A stretch of DNA of 64,000 bases from Calothrix sp. NIES-2100 (lineage in GTDB: Bacteria; Cyanobacteriota; Cyanobacteriia; Cyanobacteriales; Nostocaceae): the NCBI RefSeq assembly GCF_002368195.1, contig NZ_AP018178.1, positions 7,452,645 to 7,516,644 on the forward strand, read 5' to 3'. Each line of letters starts with the position of its first letter. Within the stretch, counting starts at the first letter, position 1. Positions 34,819 through 43,686 of this stretch are shown piece by piece. The notes beneath the pieces were generated by a model. That model had not been told where the DNA came from and searched no databases. It saw only the letters and a list, made by a program, of their open reading frames with translations. Position numbers and translations under genes: made by a program.

Positions 34819-35205
34819 ATGGGTTGGCTCAAAAGACTATTTGGATTAGAAAAACCACAAAACGCAGAAGTAAACCCTACTCCCCAAGCAGTACCACAAA
34901 ATTCTAATGCTACCTTTGCGCCTGAGACTACTGCTCCTGCTGCTGCTACTCAAACTATTCCCCCAGAACGTTTAGGCTTGAACGGAGAATACGATCAAAG
35001 TGGTTTAGCAAAGCGTGTAGCCCTAGCTTTTGACCAAGATCCCCAATTGGATGATATTAACAGCCTCTGGGTTGCTCAGACAGGAGGGACTGTGGTTCTT
35101 AAAGGCAAAGTTCCCAATCAGGAAATTCTCACCAGAATGGTTTCTGTAGCGCGTTCTGTTAATGGAGCCACAGGTGTTGAGACTAACCAAGTGACGATTG
35201 GCTAG
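34819..35205 (+). CDS. BON-domain protein
   Basis: 128 residues. Short N-terminus MGWLKRLFGLEKP, then a Pro/Ala/Thr-rich linker (about 15-50), and a BON domain (about 60-128: GLAKRVALAFDQDPQLDDIN, GGTVVLKGKVPNQEILTRMV, VNGATGVETNQVTI). BON domains bind phospholipid or act in osmotic and envelope stress. A cytoplasmic or membrane-peripheral location is likely since no signal peptide is seen. Strong Shine-Dalgarno (TAGGAGA) precedes the ATG. Confidence 0.88.
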   Translation: MGWLKRLFGLEKPQNAEVNPTPQAVPQNSNATFAPETTAPAAATQTIPPERLGLNGEYDQSGLAKRVALAFDQDPQLDDINSLWVAQTGGTVVLKGKVPNQEILTRMVSVARSVNGATGVETNQVTIG

Positions 35206-35303
35206 CTATTACGTAGTCAGCACTTAAGCGCTTCAAATCAGAAGTAAAGTCCTGACTAGGACAACTTAGGGATTTGCGGGTTAATAGTGTCCCAAAGAGC
35301 CGG

Positions 35304-35354
35304 GTTTCGACTGCGCTCAACCCTCAGCAGTCGAGAGTTGAGCGCAGTCGAAAC
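35304..35354. terminator. 18-bp hairpin between convergent genes
   Basis: GTTTCGACTGCGCTCAAC (35304-35321) and its exact complement (35337-35354) enclose 15 bases. It sits between the stop codons of the BON gene and the leftward hydrolase gene and may terminate both. The sequence type is also a dispersed repeat in such genomes. Confidence 0.7.
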
Positions 35355-35389
35355 TCGGTTTACTGGTACTTTATTTTTATGCAACTCCC

Positions 35390-36343
35390 TTATTTATTTG
35401 GGAAAGTCGCAAGCTGTTGGGTATCGTCAAGGCAGTGATTAATCCAATCTAAAATAGCCTGGTTTACTAACACTGGATTTTCATCGTGGGGACAATGGCC
35501 CACATCTTCTAAGTTAAGCAGCTGCAATTTCTCATTGTACTGAGCAAATTGATTAGCAAGTACTGGAGGAACAAATCGGTCTTTTTGTCCCCAAATTAAA
35601 AGCATGGGAATTGTTAAAGTTGGCAACATAGTTTTGACACTAGGACTAAAGTTAACACCCATAGCCGCTTTAAACAGGGCACTAAAAGCACGAGCAGAAC
35701 CTCGATCTTGAGGAGGCCCAGCTAAAATATCTATAAGTTCTTCGGTAACCGCCTCTGGGTTAGCATAAGCAAGACTTGCCCAACGGCGTAATACACCTGG
35801 TTGACGGACAAAATTAAACACAGGTTTTAGTACAATGGGAGAAGCGACTATCTTTTTAATGGTCGTGATAATTGGCATTAAAACTGGTCGCAGTGCCGCC
35901 GGGATCGCTTCTTGCTCTAATGAAGGATCGGGCAAACTCATCATCACTATACCTCGCACCATCTCAGGATGGGTGGCAGCAGCTGTTAAAGAAATTAGTG
36001 AACCATTGGAATTACCAATTAATATCACTGGTTGACGAATAAAGGCTTTCCAAAAGTCATAAACTTGTTCTACCCACATTTCTATGCTGTAGTTCACTGA
36101 GGCTTTTTCCGAAGCCCCAAAACCCAACATATCTAGAGCATAGACTGTGTGGTGTTCTGCCAATACTTCTAAGTTATGTCGCCAATGACCAATAGAAGCA
36201 CCGAACCCATGTAACAAAATTAAGGGTATTGTCTTTTGGTGATTTTGGGCAGAGCGGATATAAGTATAGCGGGTTTGCCAGCCTCGCCAAATCCAGTCTC
36301 TTTGATTACCAACCCGCTGTTGCCAGTGTATTCCAGTAGTCAC
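35390..36343 (-). CDS. Alpha/beta-hydrolase
   Basis: 317 residues. Oxyanion segment PLILLHGFGASIGHWRHNLE, nucleophile elbow GNSNGS in VILIGNSNGSLISLTA, acid in LIWGQKDRFVPP, and the catalytic His in EDVGHCPHDENP. A cap of helices lies between. It resembles the haloalkane-dehalogenase/epoxide-hydrolase-like branch that in cyanobacteria includes chlorophyll- or lipid-related hydrolases of unclear substrate. No signal peptide. Confidence 0.9.
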   Translation of the reverse strand: MTTGIHWQQRVGNQRDWIWRGWQTRYTYIRSAQNHQKTIPLILLHGFGASIGHWRHNLEVLAEHHTVYALDMLGFGASEKASVNYSIEMWVEQVYDFWKAFIRQPVILIGNSNGSLISLTAAATHPEMVRGIVMMSLPDPSLEQEAIPAALRPVLMPIITTIKKIVASPIVLKPVFNFVRQPGVLRRWASLAYANPEAVTEELIDILAGPPQDRGSARAFSALFKAAMGVNFSPSVKTMLPTLTIPMLLIWGQKDRFVPPVLANQFAQYNEKLQLLNLEDVGHCPHDENPVLVNQAILDWINHCLDDTQQLATFPNK

Positions 36344-36951
36344 ACTTCCCTCCCATTCCTCAATCTCAAAATCCTCTTAATTTCAATCTTAAGAGCTGGA
36401 ATTGGGACACGGGGACTTGGCGAAAAGGGAAAGGGGACAAGCTTCTCTGCGAGACGCTGCGCGAACCACTTCGCTCAGCTTTCGGAAGACAAGGAAGCAG
36501 AGGAGAAATAACAAATGCCCAATGCTCAATGCCCAATGACCAATGACCAATGACCAATGACCAATGACACGCGAAGCGCAAATTTGTTAATTTTTGTATA
36601 AAATATTACAATTTATTGGTAACAAGGTATTTTATCTGTAATATTGCTATTCTGGAAATTATAGTTGTAAAACTAAATGTTAATCAGTTGTTAAACAATT
36701 GATACAATACTTAATGCTTCTCTAGGTTGTGTAATTTAGATTAACGATTTCAGAGAAATTCTCTCAGACTGAGTAGAATTGACAAATACAGACTAAGTCA
36801 CAACTACCATTAGGATTAGCTAAGCTATAACTGTAAGGCTAATTTTTTAAGTCCTCAGTTATTTGAGTACTTTACACTGAGGCGTACCAATCAACAACTC
36901 AGCCAATCTAGACCAAACCAAATTCTTAATAAAGAGCTCCCACGAATCATA
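36344..36951. other. Long divergent spacer with repeats and infC leader
   Basis: About 600 bases. The left half contains a dispersed element (36442-36478, TTCTCTGCGAGACGCTGCGC) and the heptamer array at 36511-36569. The right half is AT-rich leader to infC, with AGAGAAATTCTCT (36752-36764), a perfect 13-base palindrome. No RNA gene is recognised. Confidence 0.5.
36511..36569. repeat. STRR array (AATGCCC/AATGACC heptamers)
   Basis: Runs of AATGCCC then AATGACC repeated about five times end in AATGACAC. Typical spacer heptamers. Confidence 0.8.
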
Positions 36952-37485
36952 ATGCCTGTGATTGAGAAAAAAAGAACTCGCGATCTGCCCCAAATTAACG
37001 AACGTATTCGCTTCCCTAAAATTCGGGTAATTGACACTGATGGTGCGCAATTGGGAATTATGCCTCCTCAAGAAGCACTACAGCTAGCAGAAGAAAAAGA
37101 GTTGGATTTAGTGCTGCTAAGTGACAAAGCTGATCCGCCAGTTTGTCGGATCATGGACTATGGGAAATACAAGTTTGAACAAGAGAAGAAAGCGCGGGAA
37201 GCCCGGAAAAAGCAGCACACAGCTGATGTCAAGGAAGTGAAGATGCGCTACAAAATAGAAGAGCATGATTACAACGTGCGTGTCAAGCAAGCAGAACGCT
37301 TTCTCAAGGATGGGGATAAAGTTAAAGCTACTGTGATGTTCCGGGGTCGAGAAATTCAACACAGTGACTTAGCAGAAGATTTGCTCAAACGAATGGCGAC
37401 TGATTTAGAGCCATTTGGCGAGGTGCAGCAAGCACCGAAAAAAGAAGGAAGGAACATGATGATGCTGATCTCTCCCAAAAAGTAA
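36952..37485 (+). CDS. infC: Translation initiation factor IF-3
   Basis: 177 residues. N-domain: INERIRFPKIRVIDTDGAQL, ALQLAEEKELDLVLLSDKAD, PPVCRIMDYGKYKFEQEKK. The Lys/Arg-rich linker (KKAREARKKQHTADVKEVKM) leads to the C-domain YNVRVKQAERFLKDGDKVKA, FRGREIQHSDLAEDLL. It binds the 30S subunit and helps choose the correct start codon. The initiation codon here is ATG at 36952, not the AUU used by enterobacterial infC, so AUU-type autoregulation is not expected. A terminator follows at 37555. No rpmI/rplT genes are adjacent, unlike in many bacteria. Confidence 0.97.
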   Translation: MPVIEKKRTRDLPQINERIRFPKIRVIDTDGAQLGIMPPQEALQLAEEKELDLVLLSDKADPPVCRIMDYGKYKFEQEKKAREARKKQHTADVKEVKMRYKIEEHDYNVRVKQAERFLKDGDKVKATVMFRGREIQHSDLAEDLLKRMATDLEPFGEVQQAPKKEGRNMMMLISPKK

Positions 37486-37554
37486 TGTTCCTTGTTCTAA
37501 GCTTGAAGATTTAAAGCTGACATAGAAGTCGGTAGAATTTCTCAAAATAATGAT

Positions 37555-37604
37555 AGTCCTGAACGCTGAGAGGGAAAAATAATACTCAGTTGTTCAGGAC
37601 TTTT
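37555..37604 (+). terminator. Terminator after infC
   Basis: AGTCCTGAAC (37555-37564) pairs with GTTCAGGACT (37592-37601), extended by CTGAG/CTCAG inside, and is followed by TTT. About 70 bases past the infC stop. Confidence 0.75.
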
Positions 37605-37640
37605 GCCATTTCTAGGTAAGTTCTGTTGCAACGCCTTTTA

Positions 37641-37745
37641 GGGGGCTAGGGGCTAGGGAGATAAATAATCAATGCCCAATACTTCTCTGCGAGAGGCTAC
37701 GCCAACGACTCCGCTCAGTACAAGTGACCCATGCCCAATGCCCCA
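37641..37745. repeat. Mixed spacer repeats (CTAGGGG, GCGAGAGGCT, ATGCCCA)
   Basis: GGGGCTAGGGGCTAGGG, then a copy of the TCTGCGAG dispersed element (37684-37718), then AATGCCC-type heptamers. Fills the gap between infC and the HEAT-repeat protein. Confidence 0.6.
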
Positions 37746-37777
37746 TGCACGGTAAATATACCAGAAAGAAAAGCTGA

Positions 37778-40700
37778 ATGGAACTAAAAAATACCTGGTT
37801 AACGGCAAATAGAGGCACTATGTCCCGGCTGCTACAGTGGTTGAATCTCCGACCTGAGGAGAGTGAACGGACGTGGATGATGTTTGCCTTTTATACAACT
37901 GTATCTGTAGGTTTGCGGTGGGCAGAAGACAGTACAGTAGCGTTGTTTTTAGATGAATATGGGGCTAATCCTCTACCTTGGATGTATATTGCCAGTGCAG
38001 CGCTTGGTTTTGGATTGGTTGTTTTATATTCTTGGCTACAAAAGATTTTCCCCTTGCGCTGGGTAATTGTGGCGATCGCACCTTGCATGGTGATGCCATT
38101 AATTTTATTGGTGTTCTTGCATCGGGGAATACATATTTCCTACTTGACAGTTATTCTTGTATTTTTGATGCGGCTTTGGGTAGACGCACTTTATGTAGTC
38201 AATGACCTCAATACCTCGATCGTCGCTAATCAACTATTTAATATTCGTGAAATTAAGCGCACCTATCCCCTCGTGAGTAGTGGGTTGCTGGTCGCCGATG
38301 TGATCAGCGGCTTTAGTTTACCTTGGCTGCTAGCATTCGCCAAGCTAAATAAGGTAATTGTCATCGCTTGCGTAGTGATTATTGTCGGTACAGGAATTCT
38401 TTTCTACCTCAGTCATCACTATCGAGAAGCATTTCCCGACGCGCCACAAAGACTCAATTCTCCTGAACAAACTTCCCGACACCGCCGCCTGGAAGCACCA
38501 CTCAGACGTTATATCTGGCTGCTATTTGCCTTTGTTGGTCTTTTGCAAGTGATTGGATTGCTAATAGATTTCCAATATCTGCGCGAATTGAAGTCCAATT
38601 TCGATGACCGAGAGTTAGCTAGCTTCTTGGGACTATTTGGTGGCATGGTGGGATTGTGTGAGTTAATGACACAATGGTTTATTTCTAGCCGCCTGATTGA
38701 ACGTGTCGGAGTATTTTTTGCGGCGGCGCTGTTACCAATCACCGTAGGTTGTTTAATACCAGCGGGGATCACCATATTCAATCTATTTACCGGGCTGCAA
38801 TTGCCCAACTTTTTCTGGGGGCTAATAATTCTCAAATTCTGCGATGAACTTTTGCGCTACACCTTTATCATGAGTAGCGGCCCAGCACTTTATCAACCAA
38901 TTCCCGAACGAATTCGTAGCCGGACACAAATATTGTCGGGCGGAACGGCAGAAGCGATCGCCACAGGTTCGGCGGGAATAGTAATTATTATTACCTTATT
39001 CATTTGCGGGCGGTTTGTGCCGGAAGCAATACACAAATGGGTATTTATCTTAGAAACAGTGGTGGTAGCTGGGATTTGTTTAAGAGTAGTTTTGTTACTG
39101 CGATCGCGCTATGTTGACTTATTAGTTTTAAGTGCAGACCGGGGTGAACTGAGTGCGACAAACGTGGGTCTGCGAGTTTTCCAACAAGGAGTAGTCAAGG
39201 CTTTAGGAGAAAAGGGCAGTTTGGCAGATAAACGCTCTTGCATTGAACTGTTAGTGCAAATAGATTTGCCAGGTGCGGTAGAAGTTTTAGCACCCTTGCT
39301 AGTGAAATTACCCCCTGATTTGCAATGCCAAAGCTTGGAAGTTATGCTGATGGCTGAGGCTAATCCGATTTATTTGCCCTATGTCCGCCCTTTATTAGAA
39401 CAGTCCCAAGATGATGTGACACCAGAGGTGTTTGCTTTGGCTTTGCGCTACGTTTGGCTAGCTGAACCACACCCTAATTTAAGCTTATTAGAAGAGTATC
39501 TCCACCCCCGACAACACTCACTCATTCGCGCCACCGCCGCCGCCTTACTTTTGCGTCAGGGAACGCCAATGCAAAAAGCCGCAGCGACCAAAGCTATGCG
39601 CCGGATGCTGACTCATAAACAAGAACGGGAACGGGTGAATGGAGTCAAAGCTTTAAGGGAAGCTGTTTACTTGCAAGCCTTGCGCATTCACATCCCAAAT
39701 TTGTTGCAGGATGATTCCTTACGGGTGCGCTGTGCTGTATTGGAAATGATTGCAGCTACTCGTTTAGAGGAATACTATTCGGCGCTCTTGGCGGCACTAT
39801 ACTATAAGTCCACCCGCATTACAGCAATGAGTGCCTTAGTGCAACTAGAAAATGAAGCCTTAGAAATGCTGTTGCACCTAGCTACCAATATTTACAGACC
39901 TGAACTAGTACGTATATATGCCTGGCGTAGCATTGCGCAAATAGGCACTTTGGAAGCGGTGGATTGTTTATGGCAAAACTTGGAACAATCTTGGGGTTCT
40001 ACCAGAACTCATATTCTGCGCAGTTTACTAAAAATACATAAACAACCAGAAATTAGAAGTTTACAGGATCAATTTTACGAAGGTAGGGTAGAAACATTAA
40101 TTAAGCAAGAATTAAAATTTTTAGGCGATATTTATGCAGCTTATATAGACTTCACACTCCAGCATAATCTCAAAAATCAGCAATCAAAAGTAATTTTTGA
40201 GTTATTACAACGCGCACTCCTAGAGTTAGAAATAGATGTTAAAGAAAGATTATTACTGCTACTGAAGTTAATTTATTCTCCAGAAAAGATGCAAGCAGCA
40301 GCTTTTAATATCCGGTCTGAGTCAGGAGTCAACTTAGCACGAGGTTTAGAAATTTTAGACCATACTGTAAATCTATCTTGTAAATCTTTGGTGCTAAATA
40401 TTTTAGATCGGCGATCGCACGAAGAAAAACTTTATCACCTGACAGCAGCAGGATTAGTAGAATATGAGCATTTGTCAGTCAGCGAAAGACTGCGTGGGTT
40501 GTTGATGCTATCTAATTTCCTATCTGATTGGTGTTTAGCTTGCTGTTTTCATTTTGCGCAAGTTAGCCAAATTCGCTTGACAATTCCGGAAATTATGATT
40601 GCTTTGCGCCATCCCACAGGCTTTGTGAGAGAAGCCGCGATCGCTTATCTTAGCTTGGTATCAAACCGTGTTCTCCTACAACTTCTACCACAACTGCAAA

Positions 40701-40789
40701 AAGATAAACATCCCCTGGTAGTGGCTCAAGTTAAAAATTTGATGGCAAAATATCAAGGTCAAAATTATAGAGTTGAGCAGGAAGTTTAG
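37778..40789 (+). CDS. MFS/NTT-like membrane domain fused to HEAT repeats
   Basis: 1003 residues. The N-terminal ~450 hold about twelve hydrophobic helices. Blocks such as DALYVVNDLNTSIVANQLFN, IREIKRTYPLVSSGLLVADV and the loop IPERIRSRTQILSGGTAEAI recall ATP/ADP-translocase-like and MFS transporters. From about 470 to the end are helical repeats of the HEAT type (for example IELLVQIDLPGAVEVLAPLL, SLRVRCAVLEMIAATRLEEY, RHPTGFVREAAIAYLSL). The fused cytoplasmic scaffold suggests a regulated transporter or a membrane-anchored docking platform. The substrate is unknown. An internal ATG (37820) before MSRLLQWLNLRP is an alternative start. Confidence 0.8.
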   Translation: MELKNTWLTANRGTMSRLLQWLNLRPEESERTWMMFAFYTTVSVGLRWAEDSTVALFLDEYGANPLPWMYIASAALGFGLVVLYSWLQKIFPLRWVIVAIAPCMVMPLILLVFLHRGIHISYLTVILVFLMRLWVDALYVVNDLNTSIVANQLFNIREIKRTYPLVSSGLLVADVISGFSLPWLLAFAKLNKVIVIACVVIIVGTGILFYLSHHYREAFPDAPQRLNSPEQTSRHRRLEAPLRRYIWLLFAFVGLLQVIGLLIDFQYLRELKSNFDDRELASFLGLFGGMVGLCELMTQWFISSRLIERVGVFFAAALLPITVGCLIPAGITIFNLFTGLQLPNFFWGLIILKFCDELLRYTFIMSSGPALYQPIPERIRSRTQILSGGTAEAIATGSAGIVIIITLFICGRFVPEAIHKWVFILETVVVAGICLRVVLLLRSRYVDLLVLSADRGELSATNVGLRVFQQGVVKALGEKGSLADKRSCIELLVQIDLPGAVEVLAPLLVKLPPDLQCQSLEVMLMAEANPIYLPYVRPLLEQSQDDVTPEVFALALRYVWLAEPHPNLSLLEEYLHPRQHSLIRATAAALLLRQGTPMQKAAATKAMRRMLTHKQERERVNGVKALREAVYLQALRIHIPNLLQDDSLRVRCAVLEMIAATRLEEYYSALLAALYYKSTRITAMSALVQLENEALEMLLHLATNIYRPELVRIYAWRSIAQIGTLEAVDCLWQNLEQSWGSTRTHILRSLLKIHKQPEIRSLQDQFYEGRVETLIKQELKFLGDIYAAYIDFTLQHNLKNQQSKVIFELLQRALLELEIDVKERLLLLLKLIYSPEKMQAAAFNIRSESGVNLARGLEILDHTVNLSCKSLVLNILDRRSHEEKLYHLTAAGLVEYEHLSVSERLRGLLMLSNFLSDWCLACCFHFAQVSQIRLTIPEIMIALRHPTGFVREAAIAYLSLVSNRVLLQLLPQLQKDKHPLVVAQVKNLMAKYQGQNYRVEQEV

Positions 40790-40796
40790 ATGGGAA

Positions 40797-40875
40797 ATGG
40801 GGCATGGGGCATTGGGCATTGGGCATGGGGCATTGGGCATGGGGGACAAATGACAACTGACAAATGACAACTGAC
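40797..40875. repeat. STRR array between convergent genes
   Basis: GGGCATTGGGCATTGGGCAT followed by GACAAATGACAACTGACAAA units. It touches the stop codons of both neighbours (40789 and 40878). Confidence 0.75.
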
Positions 40876-40877
40876 TA

Positions 40878-41888
40878 TTATTTAGATTGAGAATCTTCAG
40901 AGCGAATTTCTTCTACTTGACCTACTTCAAAAATCAGGGTGAAGGGTTGGCCCATCTCCCTCTCAATAAAATTTTCTAATAATTGCACTTGCCGAGGTGT
41001 GACTGGTTGCTGTGCGCGCACAATCAAACGCACTTCTGGCGGATTTGCTAGCCAGTTTGTATTACTGTTGATTAACCGTAAACGTTGAAAGGTGACGGTT
41101 CGATTCAATAATGCTCTGCGTAAGCTGATTTCCAATTGGCCTTGTCGTACAAGTCGAGCAAAGCTGACACCCAAAGGAATTAGCAAGACTGCGGTTAAAG
41201 CTAATGTCCAAAGTAAGGGGCGACGTGCCTGTGATAAAGATGTATATCCTGCTAGCAGGAATGTCAGCATACAGGATAAAGTAATACCCAGCAAATTAGT
41301 TAGGTAAAGCAGGGTTGCCCCCAAACTTAGTGACCAATTTCCTTGTGCCAAGCCTAAACCAATCACACAGATAGGAGGCATCAGCGCCACTGCGATCGCA
41401 GTCCCCGCCACACTACCAGAAATTTTCGGCTGAACTTTAGCGTAGCCACTGATACCACCTGCCACAACTGCAATACCCAAATCTAACAGTGTAGGTTCGG
41501 AACGAGCCAGCACTTCACTACCGTAGCTGGGTATCGATACGAGTATCCCTAAGGTATAAGCCATGACTACAGCAAGGAGTGTACCTACTACCACAGCAAT
41601 TACTCCTTTACGGAAGAGAGTGACATTACCTTCTAAAGCACCAAAAGCTAACCCCCGAATTGGTAACATGAGGGGTGCAATAATCATGGCACCGATAATG
41701 ACCGCACTACTGTTGGACAATAAACCAAAAGTAGCGATCGCACAGGAACCGACAATCAAAGTTATGTAGGATGGGTCTAAGGTTGATTCCGCCAGCAAAT
41801 CTGTTTGTATTTGTTGGAGTTGCTCTGGTTGAGATGCTTGGCGACGGAAATTTTTAAAGCGGTCTCGAATGTTAATACCCAAGACCAT
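40878..41888 (-). CDS. DUF389/TIGR00341 membrane protein
   Basis: 336 residues. The core LLSNSSAVIIGAMIIAPLML and IRGLAFGALEGNVTLFRKGV is the DUF389 signature. About six hydrophobic helices follow, with GGISGYAKVQPKISGSVAGT and IAVALMPPICVIGLGLAQGN, and a soluble C-terminal part of about 90 residues. Function of DUF389 is not established. A perfect AGGAGG abuts the ATG at 41888 with no spacing; the TTG at 41882, six bases on, would be better placed, so the true start may be there. Divergent from the Na+/H+ antiporter with a 123-base shared promoter region. Confidence 0.85.
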   Translation of the reverse strand: MVLGINIRDRFKNFRRQASQPEQLQQIQTDLLAESTLDPSYITLIVGSCAIATFGLLSNSSAVIIGAMIIAPLMLPIRGLAFGALEGNVTLFRKGVIAVVVGTLLAVVMAYTLGILVSIPSYGSEVLARSEPTLLDLGIAVVAGGISGYAKVQPKISGSVAGTAIAVALMPPICVIGLGLAQGNWSLSLGATLLYLTNLLGITLSCMLTFLLAGYTSLSQARRPLLWTLALTAVLLIPLGVSFARLVRQGQLEISLRRALLNRTVTFQRLRLINSNTNWLANPPEVRLIVRAQQPVTPRQVQLLENFIEREMGQPFTLIFEVGQVEEIRSEDSQSK

Positions 41889-42011
41889 CCTCCTGAATAC
41901 TATAGTTAGCGGTAGATTTTTGGTTCTTGGTTAATTAAAATCCCATACTTAAGTTGTGTCATCTGGAAATAGTCAGATGCTCCCAGGAAAAATTCTACCA
42001 GGATTCTGTTT

Positions 42012-43571
42012 ATGACGCTTGCATCAGCAATTGGTGAGGAAGTTATTGCCGGCAATATCAAGCAATTTCTTTTAGTACTATCAGTCTCTTTAGGGGTAGC
42101 CACTTTACCCCAAATATTTAGCTGGTTTCGCCAGATTCCTTATACTTTACTACTCGTAATTGTCGGATTGGGGTTGGCATTTGTTGATATCCGCTTAGTC
42201 AATCTGTCGCCGGAATTAATTTTGTTAATTTTTTTACCACCCTTGTTATTTGAAGCCGCATGGAATTTGAAATGGTTGGAATTGAAGCAGGATTTCCTAC
42301 CAATTTGCTTGTATGCGGTGTTGGGAGTAGTTATTTCTATTGTCGGGGTGGCAATAGGTCTTAATCAATTTGCTGGACTATCATTAACTACAGCTCTACT
42401 CATTGGCGCAAGTTTGTCAGCTACCGATCCGGTGTCAGTGACTGCTTTGTTTCGAGAATTAGGTGTAGGTAGCCGTCTTAGCACTCTGATGGAAGGTGAA
42501 AGCTTATTTAATGATGGTATGGCGGTAGTTGCTTTTGGTTTTTTAGTGGCATTACCTTTAGGAAATGCACGATTACAACTCCAACCGATTTTGTTGCAGC
42601 TGTTTACTGTTGTCGGTATCGGTGTGGCAGTGGGAGCTTTAATTGGGTTTAGCATCTCCTACCTCACCCAACGCTTCGATCTACCATTGGTGGAACAGTC
42701 TCTAACCTTAGTTTCAGCTTATGGAACTTACCTGATTATCGAAGATTTGGGTGGTTCGGGAGTGATTGGGGTTGTAACCACAGGTTTAATTTTAGGGAAC
42801 TTTGGCTCTCGTATAGGTATGAATCCCCGTACCCGAATAATTGTTTCTGAGTTTTGGGAATTTTTAGCTTTTTTTGTGAACTCAATAGTCTTTCTGTTGA
42901 TTGGCGACCAAATTCACTTTACAAGTTTGGCAGAAAATTTGCACATTATAGGTATCACAGTCGGCGCGATGATTTTGATGCGCTTAATTGCAATTTATCT
43001 TCTCAGCAACTTGAGTACTAGGCTCACTTCCTCAGAAATTTCTTTACCTGACCAAACTATTTTGTGGTGGGGTGGATTGCGTGGTTCAGTTTCTATTGCC
43101 TTGGCATTGAGCGTACCGACAATACTACCAGAACGCGAAAAAATTATCGCCACCGTGTTTGGAGTGGTTTTATTTACTTTGTTAGTCCAGGGATTAACTA
43201 TTAAACCTTTATTGCAAAAACTCAATCTTTTAGGCGATGCTCCCTTACGCGATCGCTATTTAGAATTGCTTGCTCGTTATGTAGCTTTAGAACGAGTTCT
43301 GCAACACCTCCAAACAGATCATCGCCCAGGCATAGATCAAGAATTTTACCGTTATCAGGAGGCACTAATTAAAGGTGAACTGGAAGATTTACAAACAGAA
43401 ATAGACAAATTACAAACCGAATATCCCAACGTGAAAAGCTTTACATTGGAACAACTTCGCGGAGAACTTTTAGCAATCGAAGCAGATACCTATGCAGAAT
43501 TTGTCCGGTCTGGCCGATTAAGTAAAGAACTTGCGCCTATGCTTCAGGAAGTTTTACAGAAGGGGGAATAA
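42012..43571 (+). CDS. Na+/H+ antiporter, CPA1 (NhaP) family
   Basis: 519 residues, about twelve helices. The CPA1 ion-site block GASLSATDPVSVTALFREL and LSTLMEGESLFNDGMAVVAF (Asp pair) are present, and WWGGLRGSVSIALALSVP is the typical C-terminal helix. The cytoplasmic tail (about 420-519) is charged and helical (LERVLQHLQTDHRPGIDQEF). Exchanges Na+ (or K+) for H+ at the plasma membrane, for pH and salt homeostasis. AGGA 10 bases before the ATG. Confidence 0.93.
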   Translation: MTLASAIGEEVIAGNIKQFLLVLSVSLGVATLPQIFSWFRQIPYTLLLVIVGLGLAFVDIRLVNLSPELILLIFLPPLLFEAAWNLKWLELKQDFLPICLYAVLGVVISIVGVAIGLNQFAGLSLTTALLIGASLSATDPVSVTALFRELGVGSRLSTLMEGESLFNDGMAVVAFGFLVALPLGNARLQLQPILLQLFTVVGIGVAVGALIGFSISYLTQRFDLPLVEQSLTLVSAYGTYLIIEDLGGSGVIGVVTTGLILGNFGSRIGMNPRTRIIVSEFWEFLAFFVNSIVFLLIGDQIHFTSLAENLHIIGITVGAMILMRLIAIYLLSNLSTRLTSSEISLPDQTILWWGGLRGSVSIALALSVPTILPEREKIIATVFGVVLFTLLVQGLTIKPLLQKLNLLGDAPLRDRYLELLARYVALERVLQHLQTDHRPGIDQEFYRYQEALIKGELEDLQTEIDKLQTEYPNVKSFTLEQLRGELLAIEADTYAEFVRSGRLSKELAPMLQEVLQKGE

Positions 43572-43579
43572 GAGTTTTT

Positions 43580-43611
43580 GTCAATGGTCAATAGTCATTG
43601 GTCAATTGTCT
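43580..43611. repeat. STRR heptamers
   Basis: GTCAATGGTCAATAGTCATT and following GGTCAATTGTC. Between the antiporter stop and the terminator at 43649. Confidence 0.6.
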
Positions 43612-43648
43612 CCCTTGTCTTTTTTGTCCTGTTCCAATTTTCAAAGTA

Positions 43649-43680
43649 AAACCCAACAAAATCAATAATTTGCTGGGTTT
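43649..43680. terminator. Bidirectional terminator
   Basis: AAACCCAACAAA (43649-43660) pairs with TTTGCTGGGTTT (43669-43680) with one mismatch, between the convergent antiporter and dxr genes. Confidence 0.7.
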
Positions 43681-43686
43681 AGTGAC

